From: Catenaria anguillulae PL171
Taxonomy: Eukaryota > Blastocladiomycota > Blastocladiomycetes > Blastocladiales > Catenariaceae
NCBI GenBank assembly: GCA_002102555.1
Contig: MCFL01000040.1
Coordinates: 62,001 to 126,000 of the forward strand
Length of the DNA: 64,000 nt
Direction of reading: 5' to 3'
Shown here: positions 11,055 to 20,974 of the stretch, piece by piece
Layout: each line of letters begins with the position of its first letter
Numbering within the stretch: the stretch's first letter is position 1
Made by a program: the position numbers and the translations under genes
The notes under the pieces: generated by a model
The model's input: the letters and a program-made list of their open reading frames with translations, nothing else
What the model was told of the DNA's origin: nothing
The model's database searches: none

Positions 11055-12242
11055 TTATTCTTCCACCAGCAAGTCTCTCTTCAGCTTCTCCGACTCGGTT
11101 GCCTTCTTTTCCAACTCCTCACACTCCACTTGCAACAAATTTGCCAACTTGCGATTCGCGACCTTGGCCAGCGCAAACAGTTCGAGCATCACGGCCAAAT
11201 CAATCACCTCATTCCACAAGTGCCTCGTCATTCCCTCCATCAACCCGCCCAACTCTAGTCTTTGCAACATGCCCTTGACCGCCTTGGACTTTGGCACCTG
11301 CTCAGGCATCCACCGTCCACCGGAATACACGTGAATCAAGCAAATGACGAGCACGCGCGTCGACCACCCAAACTGGACAGGTGTATCGCTTGCTACGGAC
11401 TCTGCCCAAGGCCCGCATAACATCGAGTGGAAAAATGGTGACGAATGTGCGAGAATGGCACGTGACACATGAATAGGTTTGGCAGAGTCCTTGGCAAGCA
11501 GAGCACAATCGCTGAGTTTCGGGTCGTCGAGCGTTGCGAGCAGGGCAAGATGACTCGTGTCCAGATCGATGCACGCAAGTGCGGATGTGGACGGGTCGAT
11601 GAATGGCGAGTGGTCAATGGAGACGGTGACGGCGTCAATCTTGATGGTGGGCACAGGCTGGGCAAAGTCGCGAAGCGGTACTTGATTCGAGAGGTCGCAG
11701 ACAGTTTCGATCACGCTCGGGCTAGTCACGCGAGTCTTTGTGGCCGGCGAGTAGGGTGACACCACAGAGTGCGTTGATGAGGTTGCACTAGCGCCTGCTT
11801 GTGAGGTCACCGTGAATGAAATGGCAAAGCGTGCCGCGATGGGCTTGCCGACGGCCGATTGGATGACAATGAGCGCATCGAGCGAATTCGCCTTGCTTGT
11901 GCTCGAACGAAACAGGATGGAAAATACCAAGAAGGTCGAAAACGTGTTGAATGTGGTTGAGTGTGTCGCGGCCCTGAATGAATCGAGGCGTTGGAAATCG
12001 TGCGAGAAAATGGCCGCCGACACCTTGCTGGTATCATCTTGGGCGAGCGAGGCTGAGGTCACGGGGCCAGGGGTGGTCAAGAGAGTCGTCGATGGTGCTG
12101 ACGTGGGGGCACGGGCGCCACCGAATGCTGGGCCGGGTGTACTTGGACCTCCGAACATAAATCCGGAAGGGGTTGTCGATGAGGTTGGAGCAGCAGGCGT
12201 TGCTGGTGCTGCCGAGGCGACGGATCCAAATGCAAAAGACAT
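11055..12242 (-). CDS. BTB/POZ protein with an FG-nucleoporin-like N-terminus
   Basis: A single frame of 395 residues, ATG at 12242, TAA at 11055-11057. Residues 1-60 are Ala/Pro/Ser/Thr/Gly-rich with 'FAFGS', 'FMFGG' and 'AFGGA', resembling FG-repeat linkers. Residues about 80-215 form the MATH-like region. The BTB core is at about 230-330 ('LLATLDDPKLSDCALL', 'VSRAILAHSSPFFHSML', 'GPWAESVASDTPVQFGW', 'CLIHVYSGG'), followed by helices and a charged end. The product ends in a Glu pair, as do two BTB paralogs that stop with TGA, so TAA appears to act as a true stop here. It is convergent with the broken BTB copy ending at 10860. Confidence 0.85.
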   Translation of the reverse strand: MSFAFGSVASAAPATPAAPTSSTTPSGFMFGGPSTPGPAFGGARAPTSAPSTTLLTTPGPVTSASLAQDDTSKVSAAIFSHDFQRLDSFRAATHSTTFNTFSTFLVFSILFRSSTSKANSLDALIVIQSAVGKPIAARFAISFTVTSQAGASATSSTHSVVSPYSPATKTRVTSPSVIETVCDLSNQVPLRDFAQPVPTIKIDAVTVSIDHSPFIDPSTSALACIDLDTSHLALLATLDDPKLSDCALLAKDSAKPIHVSRAILAHSSPFFHSMLCGPWAESVASDTPVQFGWSTRVLVICLIHVYSGGRWMPEQVPKSKAVKGMLQRLELGGLMEGMTRHLWNEVIDLAVMLELFALAKVANRKLANLLQVECEELEKKATESEKLKRDLLVEE

Positions 12243-12502
12243 CTTACTGGATGATTGAGGTACTTAGGTAGCCAGATCGAGAGGGATGGAGAGCGTCGGG
12301 GTCAACTCGACTCTGTACATGAATGATATAATGTCGCCAACATCATCCAAGACTATAGGTATAAGAGAGATTGGGGAGACTGATGCGAGACATGGCAGAT
12401 GGTCCTCTGATCCGTCCGTCGCTATCGAAATGCATGTCGCCAATCCGTTCTTTGCTTCTTTGCCAGAATATACAGTATCTCTCAGTAAAATATCACTGTG
12501 CA

Positions 12503-13596
12503 ATGAGAACCTCGATCACTCCAATTACGAGCAATACGATGGTCTGCTTCACCCTTCCTAGTTCCGACCGGTCCATCTCTTTTTGCCGGCTTCGCTTACT
12601 TGACAACCGTTTCCATGCACTCGTACAGATGCAGACGCACCATCCACTTTGGGGCGACAAAGTCACTGGCCTGTCCCCCGGCAATTGGGTCACCGTCTCT
12701 GCCGGCGCTTGCCTGTTCAATCGCTCCTTGCTGTACCATGGACTGGATTTGCAAGTTCGCACGCACGTCGTAACCTCCTCGGCCATACCGTCAGTTTCTG
12801 CTTCGACCACAGATTCAACATCCGACAAGAGGCGGGGATTCGACTTGGGTGGTCACTATTTCGCTCGATGGCCATCAAGTACCACAGGGACGACTGGATT
12901 GCTCGATTCAGCTCGAGATCCGTTTCAGCTCACTACCTGACCCTGAGCTGTTCGAATCGTCGTCTTCCATCCAAGTCGATAATGCCCAGTCTGGCTCAAT
13001 GTTTGCCTTTGCGTTCAAGATTCCGGGTATTTCCTCAACTCAAACCATCTCTATCAACAGTTTCGCCATCACACTCAATCCATCGAAAAACACTCGCACC
13101 GCGCTCTACACCAATCGCACCCGCTCCATGCTTGCACTCTGGACGACCCCATGGTGTGCGACTGCCTGCTGCTCGCCAAAGGATCCTCCATTCCCATCGC
13201 CGTGTCGCGCGCTTTGCTCGTGCACGCATCTCCATTCTTTGCATCCATGTTCAACGGCCCCTGGGCCGAATCTGCTAAACTCGACCCGAAGCCAATCGAC
13301 TTTGGATGGTCCGTTTCGGCGACAATCCCATGTCTCATCCACATCTACTCGTGCTGGCTGCCCGGAAGCCCGCTGCCAAAGGTGCAAGCCGTGACCGACT
13401 TGTTGGTCAAGCACACGCTGGATTTGCAAGCATTGACGCTGCACAGTTGCACGAGCTGTTGGATTTGGCGCTCATGCTCGAGCTTGTGTTGCTTGCACGG
13501 GCTGTCAACTTGGAAATGGTCAAGGAGTTGCAGGTGCAGTCAAGCAAGATGTTGGGCAAGTGGAATGACTTTATTCAGAAGGAGATGGACGAGTAA
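12503..13596 (+). pseudogene. MATH-like/BTB copy with several frame changes
   Basis: Divergently arranged from the intact BTB gene at 11055-12242, 260 bases away. From an ATG at 12503 an N-terminal region reads in one frame to about 12900. It continues in a second frame ('GRLDCSIQLEIRF', 'GSMFAFAFKIPGI'). The BTB core reads in a third ('DDPMVCDCLLLAKG', 'VSRALLVHASPFFASMF', 'GPWAESAKLDPKPIDFGW'), and the end shifts again ('LHELLDLALMLELVLLARAV') to a TAA. Some changes could be unrecognised introns, but the shift inside the helix at about 13440 is a plain one-base lesion relative to paralogs. Confidence 0.65.
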
Positions 13597-14122
13597 ATCA
13601 TTGTTTCAAAAACACATTTGGAAAAGTGATTAAATGCAAAAACCATCATCTCGAACGAATTGTCCAGCAGCATGCGTTGGCCACTTGCTGGCAGCGGGAT
13701 ATCACCCTTGGTGGTGAACCTGATCGCCTTGGCGGACGCACCGCCTTCCGTTTCACCACCCTCGGCACCCTGTCTCGCGGTATCGATCTCAAGGAACATA
13801 CCAATCGCGTCAGCCAAGGCAGCAGCGGCGCTCTTTCGTGAGCGTCTTCCAACCAGAGCCACTGGCGTAGAGGTGCTTGCGTTTTGCGCCGCCAACTTGA
13901 GCTCGGAAAGTCCGGACTTGATCCATTCCATGTGCTTGCCAATGGAATGGCCGAGGAGGATCTGCAAAAGTGTTCAACACAGTGAGTGAATGACGAAAAA
14001 GTCTTCGACGGTTGAAGACTTTTCTGAGCGATCGAAACAAACCTTTCCTAAGACACCTTCGTCAGGTTTCTCGTTTTGGTCTGCTGCCACAGAGCCGCTT
14101 GAACAGTGTCCGGCTGAGCTTG
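13575..14122 (-). pseudogene. 3' fragment of an unidentified gene fused to a family copy
   Basis: Two exons with a clean phase-0 intron (13962-14042, GTTTGT...TTTTGCAG) read 'NEKPDEGVLGK' then 'ILLGHSIGKHMEWIKSGL', and continue through 'AAALADAIGMFLEID' and 'IRFTTKGDIPLP' to a TGA at 13575. It looks like genuine coding sequence but I do not recognise the family. Its 5' part is missing: at about 14122 it joins abruptly to a fragment of the GLALWL family. The last bases overlap the end of the opposite-strand BTB relic. Confidence 0.5.
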
Positions 14123-14930
14123 CTTGATGACCCGTTAAACGTGGTCGCCGCCTTGATGCGTAGGCGCTCAAGTGGGTGGGCGCATTGGCGGGCACCCGTC
14201 TTTCGATCAAACATGGATGCCCACTTGCGGGCAAGGGGCATCGTTTCGGGCAATCGGCTCGTCAGCGGCGATTCGCGCTTGTCACCGCCAAGCTCGCGCA
14301 TGGCAGCAAACGTGTCTCGGATAATGTCGCACATTTTCGGCGGTGTGGCAGGCGCGGGTTCGGCAATCGTGTGGATGGCCGGAGACTTGTCGGGCTTGCC
14401 AAGCAGGCGCCTTGCGGCACCCTTGACGATCGCCAGCAAACCACGGCCACGGCGGCGGCTGGCACCCCCAACGTCGACGTTCGCGGCAACCGACTCAGAC
14501 TCACCTCCGTTCCCTGAATCACGACGCTCATGGTCATTCCGTGCCGCCATTGTTTTCTCTTTGGGTGCATGCTCGGGAACAGACCCAACATTCACCGGCG
14601 CTGGAGTCGGCCCGTTGGGTTTTGCAATGTTGGTTGCGGCGGCTGGGCGGGATACCAACTCCCGCACCGGCACTGGCGCCATCGGCACGGCGGCGTACAC
14701 GAGCGTATCGACAATACCGCCGACCTCTTGCGAAACCGAAACCCATGGCGACGTGGCTTGGATCGTGCAACTGTCGGCGACTGTCGGGTTCGGATCCAAC
14801 TCTTGTTCATGCACCAATCCCACTGACCCGGGCGTGGACGAGACTTCTTGTGCCGCGCGACCCAATCCCCTACCCGCCTCGATCCAACCAGCTGGTGCAT
14901 TGACAGTAATGTCAGCGACAGCACCTGGGC
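14122..14930 (-). pseudogene. Internal fragment of a GLALWL-family gene (M type)
   Basis: This is nearly identical to the middle of the copy at 53.8-56.1 kb, from 'NAPAGWIE' through 'VPEHAPKEKTMAARNDHERR', the basic segment 'LLAIVKGAARRLLGKPDKS', and block 1/2 ('DIIRDTFAAMREL', 'WASMFDRKTGARQC'). Both ends are breakpoints. At 14930 it is joined to another family copy, and at about 14122 ('GSSSKLS') to an unrelated gene fragment. No start codon or signal peptide remains, so it is unlikely to make a functional product alone. The local frame is open and extends upstream, through out-of-frame sequence of the neighbouring copy, to about 15036. Confidence 0.7.
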
Positions 14931-16941
14931 ACCAGACTGCGTATTGTGGGTGTAAACATCTCGATCCGCCAAAGGGAGCCGACAGGCCAGCTTTTTGCCA
15001 TTTGTATCCGTTACAAAGCAAAGAAGGACGTTGCACGCGGCTGCCAGCTTGCGGTCAATTCCATTCCCAGGGCCGTAGCGTTGGCAAAAGTGGCCGAGAA
15101 GGATGCGCACAAGCTGCCAGCGGTCAAGACGCTCTTCAAGTTGGTCGTCTGTAGCGTCGTCGTCGCTCGCGTGAGGGCTTGTTGCTGTTGTCGTTGTGCT
15201 AAAGGCCGTGTCGCGCCAAATGGCCTTGAGTTCGTCGCACGGCTGCACCCCAACGTCATTGGTGCGTGCAGCGAGCATGTCTTGTCCAATTGCGGCCATG
15301 GTTGTTGGCTTGACGAGCGGGATGCCGTTGAGCTTGCCCAGGAGCCACTCGGCGAGTCCACTGAGAAGGTCGCTAGGCTCGAGTCCCCTGCCGGCGGCCA
15401 CGAAAAAGTGCTCGAATGGGCGCTCGATACGCCTTGCGCCAGTCGTGGCATCAAAATACGATGCCCATTTGCTACCGTAGAACGATTGCAGCTTGACCCC
15501 AGCGAAAAAGTCGGGGTTCTTGAAGCGTCGAATCACTTCAAACGGGTCCTCAAAAATGTCGATTGTGGGAACAATCGAGGCAAAGAGCTTGGCTTGCGAC
15601 ACCAAACACGCGCTTGCATCACAGCGCAATCTTGCCCGCGACCGATGGACGACTCGGGCCGGCATCTGATCCACCTGCGCATGCAGCTTGGTCCGTCGCG
15701 CCATGTCCAGGTTGACTGGTTGCAACAACCTGTTGGGCGACTGCGCCGGGTTGAGCGTACTCGACGGACGCTGCGGCAAGGGCGATTGATGAGTCAAGCG
15801 TGTCGACGACGACGGCCTTGGCGGATGATGGTTGGGTTGGTGCCACGGGTGCTTGCTTGGCCAGCGCAATGTACTCGCGCAAACGGCAACCGGTGGCGTC
15901 CAGGTGGGCACAGGGCGAGGGGGGGGGGGCAACGGCAACCTCGGACTGATGGACGGTCGGGACAATGTCGTCGAGGCTCATACACCGCGACCAGAGCCGA
16001 GATCGCTTGCGGTGAGACTGGGCCGTGGCCACGAGCTGGCACACGCGCCACGCAAGCCCGGGAGACACCGTGGTGGTGGAGAACGTGGCCAGTTGCAGCC
16101 AGAGGGCAAACCCGTTCAGGACCGTCAAGGGCGTCACATCGTCGATGTGCGGGACGGGCGGGATGATGTATGACGCTAAAGGACTGGCGCGCGAGTTGAG
16201 CTTGCGGTACAGCTCATTGTTTTCGTCAATGTACCCGCCGCCCGCGTGGTGCCGCGTCAAACACGCGCCCGTCGCCCGGTCGAACCCGTTTGGCCATGAC
16301 ATGACCACCGATTCGGGCGTGTATGTGTCGGGGCGGGCTGCGACCAGCGGAAACACGTCGTGGTGGTCAAACGACTTGGGTAGCACAGCCGGCAGCCCGC
16401 CGTGCGACTCAATGTACGCTAAGGTCGACGCGAAAATGTTGAACTTGCACGAGAAGCGCTTGCTGATGGTTGGGTCGACTGTGCGAGGGTCGCAGAGGCG
16501 CAGAGGTTGGCACGCCGCGCACGGGTGCGGGCGGTGGGCACCTGGAAACAGCACAGGTGCATCGGCCTTGGATGTTGGACACGTGGAGGCGGCCGCGATG
16601 ATGCGGTCAGTCGTTGTCGCCGTGGCGACGGGATCGGTTGACGAGGTGGGTGAGCTGGTGACGTTCGAGGTCGTCGGGGAGGGAAGCGAGTCCACCTGAT
16701 CACGCATCGCCGTTGCCTTGGGGAACTTGACGGCCTTGCACCCGAGGAAGGGCATGACCCTGCTGTTGCTCTCACAGGCCTTGGAGCGAGCAAATGGCCA
16801 CAGGTCGGCAGCGTTGGCAGCGATACCACCGGGCTGACTTGGTGTGTCCGAAAGTCCAGTGACCTCCTGCAGCGCCAAAAGGACCAGCGTGATGAGAAGT
16901 TGAGCCTTGCGGGTGCGGCGGACTTGCGGTTTGGACAACAT
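14930..16941 (-). pseudogene. Two-domain GLALWL-family gene (N type), broken
   Basis: An ATG at 16941 opens a 440-residue frame with a hydrophobic signal-like segment ('KAQLLITLVLLALQEVTG'), 'LWPFARS', a Cys cluster 'HPCAACQPLRLCDP', and a first domain ('WPNGFDRATGACL', 'VLNGFALWLQLA'). It stops at 15619 with TGA where the paralog at 42025 has TGG ('KIARWCKRVFG'). A second domain follows in another frame: 'IDIFEDPFEVIRRF', 'WASYFDATTGARR', 'LLSGLAEWLLGKLNGIPLVK', 'LDRWQLVRILLGHF' and 'NGIDRKLAAACNVLLCF'. It is cut at about 14930 before the final 'FRDILTAY' block. This locus best shows the ancestral two-domain architecture. Flanks upstream of 16941 match those of two other N-type copies. Confidence 0.75.
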
Positions 16942-16949
16942 GGTGGAAA

Positions 16950-17210
16950 AGGAAACAAGTGTTTCGATTTTGAATGAAGGTTCCGTCGGCACGATCCAAC
17001 CAGGCAAAGAAGAATAAGCAACCAAAGAGTCGGCCAATCAAGATCTGCGCATGGACGAGGGAAACAACAGAGTTAGTTCGGAGTAAACAGACATCACATG
17101 GAAGGAAACTCCAAGGAAGGACGTACAACTCAACAAACGACGATCGATTTTGGTACAATTCAACCAATACAATACAAGGCACGTTACACACATCCAAGGT
17201 CTCAGAGCGC
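16950..17210. repeat. N-type family upstream flank, copy 1
   Basis: This segment upstream of the 16941 start is closely similar to 22775-22995 and 43340-43590, which lie upstream of the other N-type genes on the same strand. Shared landmarks include 'CTGCGCATGGACG' and 'GAAGGACGTACAACTCAACA'. It probably carries the shared promoter and 5' UTR. Confidence 0.75.
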
Positions 17211-17349
17211 TCGAATTAGGACGGCACCGGCGCTGGTTGCTTTGCGAAGCGTCAAGGAACCTCAATCGAAGCCGGAAGAGCCTGGATTGCGACGGGGAAC
17301 AAACGGATGTGCGCGGACAGCAATGTACAATGGATTGCTGGATCGATAA

Positions 17350-17655
17350 ACAAGAGAGTGGCTGTTTAGCTGTGCTGAGTTGAAGATACCGATCTTGGAT
17401 CAAGAAAACCTGAAGTGCGATCAATCCGTTGGATGGGGCCTTCAACCGCCGTTCGTTCAATCCCGTCGGCAGGGTCGAAAAGGCCGCCAAAAGGAAGGTG
17501 GCGGGAGACATGAGGTTGGCGTTCATTTGCAGACATTGCGATTGGTTGCATTGCATTGCTAGCTGTGTGGTGGTGACAGAGTGTGACTTGTAATTGTATG
17601 TCCGCAGTTTGGTGAGGCGAGGCGTCGGTTGGTTGATTGTTGCGACCATGGGTCA
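17350..17655. repeat. Partial copy of the R1 repeat
   Basis: Similar to part of 27135-27920 and 43820-44660, in the same orientation, e.g. 'TTCAACCGCCGTTCGTTCAA' and 'GCTAGCTGTGTGGTGGTGAC'. It ends at about 17660, exactly where the next family fragment begins, suggesting a breakpoint. Confidence 0.75.
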
Positions 17656-17661
17656 CAGGTA

Positions 17662-18045
17662 GGTCGCGTGTCGGTGGGCCAAACAGACCCGCTGCACCTC
17701 GTCCTTGAGCGCCTCCATCATTTGGTCGGGGCTCCAACCGCGACTGTGCGCGCATCTTGTGCCCAATGGCGACGATCTGTTGCGGGGACACGAGCGGCAC
17801 ACCGCCATACCGGTTCCGCATCCACAACGCATGCCCATTGAGCAGATGGCCTGGATGGACAGTCGAGCGGCCAACCTTGCGCTTGAGCGTCGCCACAGGG
17901 TCACGGCATCGGCGTGTACCCGTCACTGGATCAGACAGTTGGGCCCACTCGAGGGTGTTTGGTCCAAGCGGAGATGTACGTTGGAGCGACCCGGCCCGGA
18001 AACTGAGACGTCGAACACCTTTGAACGTCATTCGGATAACGCTCA
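17662..18045 (-). pseudogene. GLALWL domain fragment
   Basis: A relic of the domain found in the intact gene at 44989-47538. It retains 'MTFKGVRRLSFRAGSLQR', 'LSDPVTGTRRCRDP' and 'GHLLNGHALWMRNRYGGVPL', then loses frame after 'IVAIGHKMRAQ'. Blocks 4 and 5 and everything N-terminal are missing. It lies between a repeat end at 17655 and unrelated sequence beyond 18045. Confidence 0.75.
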
Positions 18046-18291
18046 CAATCCTGTGGGCACCGTATCGGTTGATTTTTGGCATCCAGGCAAAGGCAATCCA
18101 AAGGTCTGAGCTTGAGCGATTCCTTGACGACAAACTCCTCGACGGACAGACGTGTGCTATTCGTGGCGCATCATGGCAATCAACTTGGAGCGCTCTGTCA
18201 AAGTTCGCAAAGAATGGCCCGAGGTGCAAGCTTGTGAGAGACTCGGACCAAGCGGAGCGGTTGATCGGGGACATGATACGTGCGTGGCCGT

Positions 18292-18426
18292 GCACCTCGA
18301 GGAACACTCGGCCACATATGGCTTGGTCGAGTTTGTCAGGCATGACGAGCAAACGTTGAGGCGGCAGTCAGCGTGCGAGTACAATGGGCACGCTAGGGCG
18401 ATGTTGCAATCGTCGCAGACAATCAT
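18292..18426 (-). other. ZZ-like Cys/His mini-domain, copy 1
   Basis: From an ATG at 18426 the minus strand encodes about 45 residues with the pattern C-x2-C-x5-C-x5-H-x2-C-x4-C-x2-C-x9-C-x3-C ('MIVCDDCNIALACPLYSH...'). The second half ('ADCRLNVCSSC') resembles a ZZ-type zinc finger. A diverged copy, also starting with ATG, is at 33725-33859 on the other strand, and similarity extends some 40 bases upstream. It could be a dispersed domain-coding fragment or a non-coding repeat that happens to be open. The frame is not clearly continued in a larger gene. Confidence 0.4.
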
Positions 18427-19015
18427 GTCCAACGGCGCGGTGGATCAAGGCGTGTAGGTGGTGAAAGTCGGAAGACTTGGTCAAGGCCGCAGAAAGACAC
18501 TTGGCAGCATCGACACGGCGCTTGGCCAAGAAAAATTACTCGTTAATGGCTGCGGCACTGAAGGAGTTGTTCGACTGTCAGTATCAAAGAGCAGGAAATA
18601 CAAGCAGGGGAAAGGGCGGAACGGACCATTCGCCGAGTACTAGTACGCCATCGGACAGCACGCATGCGTGGGACAAACCCGTGATGGCGCCGCGACAACG
18701 GCAGAAATCGCGTATCCGAGCAAGCTGAGAGGCAAGGGCGAGGGTTGGATTGACTTGAGCGTGTATGTGTCAAATAAGGCGCTGTTGAGAGGGGAAGAAC
18801 CGCCTGACTGTGTTGAATAGGGCAGGTTGTGGTCGGGTGCGGGGATCGCAGAGGCGTAAAGAGTGTGGCGCGCCGTGTACGGAAAGGCATGGGCAAGGTG
18901 CGAATTGCGGTCACCTTGCCCACGCAATTGACATGGTCACGTTCGGGTTGTCTTGATGAAACACGGTCTCAGACGCAAGGTGCCAGTATGCAGCCGACTA
19001 AAAGTGTTGCCGGAA
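18427..19015. other. Spacer with a possible exon fragment
   Basis: At about 18470-18590 the plus strand is open with a helical, charged sequence ('LVKAAERHLAASTRRLAKK', 'MAAALKELFDCQYQ'), which looks more protein-like than its surroundings. It has no clear start and no homolog in the window. The rest of the interval shows nothing recognisable. Confidence 0.25.
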
Positions 19016-19997
19016 TCATCTTGCCCAGTGCACAAGGCGGTACCATGCCGTTTGCCTGCGGGCAAACTCGGCGGAATGGGCTTGGAAGAGCGCAGGCCAG
19101 TACAATTGGGCCGTGTCGCCAGTGACCCACGCGTACACGCTGTACTCATCACTGCTGATGCTGAATCCGCTTGAGCAGCACGTCGGGGACGTGGACAACA
19201 TGGCCACCACGGCGGGTGCCAGCCCAACATCGACGACGACCTGGCGACTGCCAGTGCTGTTGCCGTTATCTGGAGCGGCGGTCGCGTTCGCGTTGTCTGC
19301 GCCGGCGGCGGAACCAGAGATGGCGGCGGGAACATACATGGCCTCGAGCTCGGCCAAGATTGACAGCGCAATGTACCGCCGCTCGCTGCAATCACCACCG
19401 CCGCCACCATTCCGCCTTGGCGTTGGTCAAGTTTGCGAACGTGTTCGCCGCCGCTGCCGTCGCCTCCGGCAGCACCGCCTCCCACTCCCTCGACCTGCGC
19501 CCTGAGCGCCCTGAGCGCCCCAAAGAAGACATGATAGTCCAAGAAAAACTCTCCAACAGGCATCGCATTGTGGGTCGCCCGGCCAGCAGCAACGACCAGC
19601 GCCGGGTCGATCATGGGAATCCCGTCGTCCACCCGCCCCGAAAGCCACACCATCAGACCCATCAGCACGTGCCCAGCCTCGAGCTTGCTCAATCACCCGT
19701 GAAACGTGGTCGCCGCCAAGATGCGTAGGCGCTCGAGTGGGTCGGCGCATCGACGGGCACCCGTCCTTTTGCCAAACATGGATGCCCACTTGCGGGCAAG
19801 GGGCATCGTTTCGGGCAATCGGCTTGTCGGCGGCGATTCGCGCTTGTGGCCGCCGAGCTCGCGCATGGCAGCAAACGTGTCTCGGATAATGTCGCACATG
19901 TTCGGCGGTGTGGCAGGTGAGGGTTCAGCATTTGTGTGGATGGCCGGGGACTTCTCGGGCTCGCTAAGCAACCGCCTTGCAGCACCCTTGATGGCTG
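19016..19997 (-). pseudogene. C-terminal half of a GLALWL-family gene (M type), decayed
   Basis: Closely similar to the C-terminal half of the copy at 53.8-56.1 kb: 'CDIIRDTFAAMRELGGHKR', 'WASMFGKRTGARRC', 'LEAGHVLMGLMVW', 'MAELEAMYVPAAIS', 'QLYWPALFQAHSAEFARRQT'. A TGA replaces the Ser codon before 'LSKLEAGH' (near 19690), and a further frame change lies near 19400 in a GCC-repeat tract. Homology stops at 19997, so the N-terminal half and start are absent. Confidence 0.8.
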
Positions 19998-20192
19998 TCT
20001 AGATGTGCTGTCCCGCCACCGACTCGAGATCCATGAGCGGCGCCCCGGGCCCTGGCAGCACAGCGCCTGCGCCAGTGGTCAAGCTGTTGATAAGCATTGG
20101 CCTGCATGAAAAGACTTGATGGTGGACAAAAACTGTGCGGCAAATGCGTCATTGCCACGGTGGCTGGAAATCAGCATTAACTGAATCAAGGA
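19998..20192. other. Short spacer
   Basis: Between the decayed family copy and a small plus-strand frame. No recognisable feature. Confidence 0.3.
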
Positions 20193-20504
20193 ATGGAATC
20201 GAGCGAGAAGCAAGAGCAGTTGTTGGATCGTACCCTTTCCATCCGCCTCGCCCAGACACTTGACCACCGAGATGTCTGGTCACACGCCGTCGTATCCCCT
20301 GTCACGGAAGAAGTGGACGACAGAACCGGTGAGAAGAGGACGAGGTTGATGTCAAAAGAAACGGGTGAGAGGTTTGAGGCGACCGCCGACACGGGAGTGG
20401 AGGCTAGAATAGGAGAAAAAGTTTCTTGCATTAGCGATAAATCGTGTATGAAAAGAATTGCACAGAGTTTGGAGGAGCAGGGATATGTTGGGATGTTTCG
20501 ATAG
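20193..20504 (+). CDS. Possible small protein, unidentified
   Basis: An ATG-started frame of 103 residues ending in TAG. The sequence is charged and helix-prone ('MESSEKQEQLLDRTLSIRL', 'KRIAQSLEEQGYVGMFR'), with composition more like protein than neighbouring random frames. No homolog is visible in the window and no splice signals were noted. It could equally be part of a larger decayed gene or a chance frame. Confidence 0.25.
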   Translation: MESSEKQEQLLDRTLSIRLAQTLDHRDVWSHAVVSPVTEEVDDRTGEKRTRLMSKETGERFEATADTGVEARIGEKVSCISDKSCMKRIAQSLEEQGYVGMFR

Positions 20505-20974
20505 GTGTTTATTCAGACTACGAGCACAAGCACTTGCCCCATATTCAGGATCGCTTTTCGTGGTGACTGACCATGTACTATTTACCAGCTGCTGTGATAG
20601 GTTTGCACCAATCACTCACTGGCAGCGACAGCCGATGGTGAGTCCGGCCTGAAGAGTATGGTGACATGATGCAACAGAAAACAGAGAGAGGTGACATGGG
20701 CCGTTGATCTGCTCGGCTTGGAAAAAGAAAGACTGGGATGAACTCGCAAAGGATATGTACATTGAACTGCCGCAGCACAAATAAAATAGTACAAATCGCA
20801 AATGTAGACATGAAACAGTCGAAATGGAACATGTGACAAGGTGCCAAAGGAGCCAAATGGCAAAAGGGAACAGCGAAAAGGAACATTTTGACAGACGGGA
20901 AAGTACGAGGTGGAGACAATTTACAACATGTAAAACGTAGCCAAACAACCTCCCGACGTCGACCAGCTCCACCA
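20505..20974. other. Lower-GC spacer
   Basis: No supported gene. It is downstream (3') of the broken family copy at 20975-22765 and may include its former 3' UTR. Confidence 0.3.

Noticed and set aside
13575-14122. The 3' fragment as part of the GLALWL family
   Set aside because: Its exons ('EGVLGK', 'ILLGHSIGKHMEWIKSGL') share none of the family blocks, and the join at 14122 is abrupt compared with the 54-kb copy, so it is an unrelated gene fragment.
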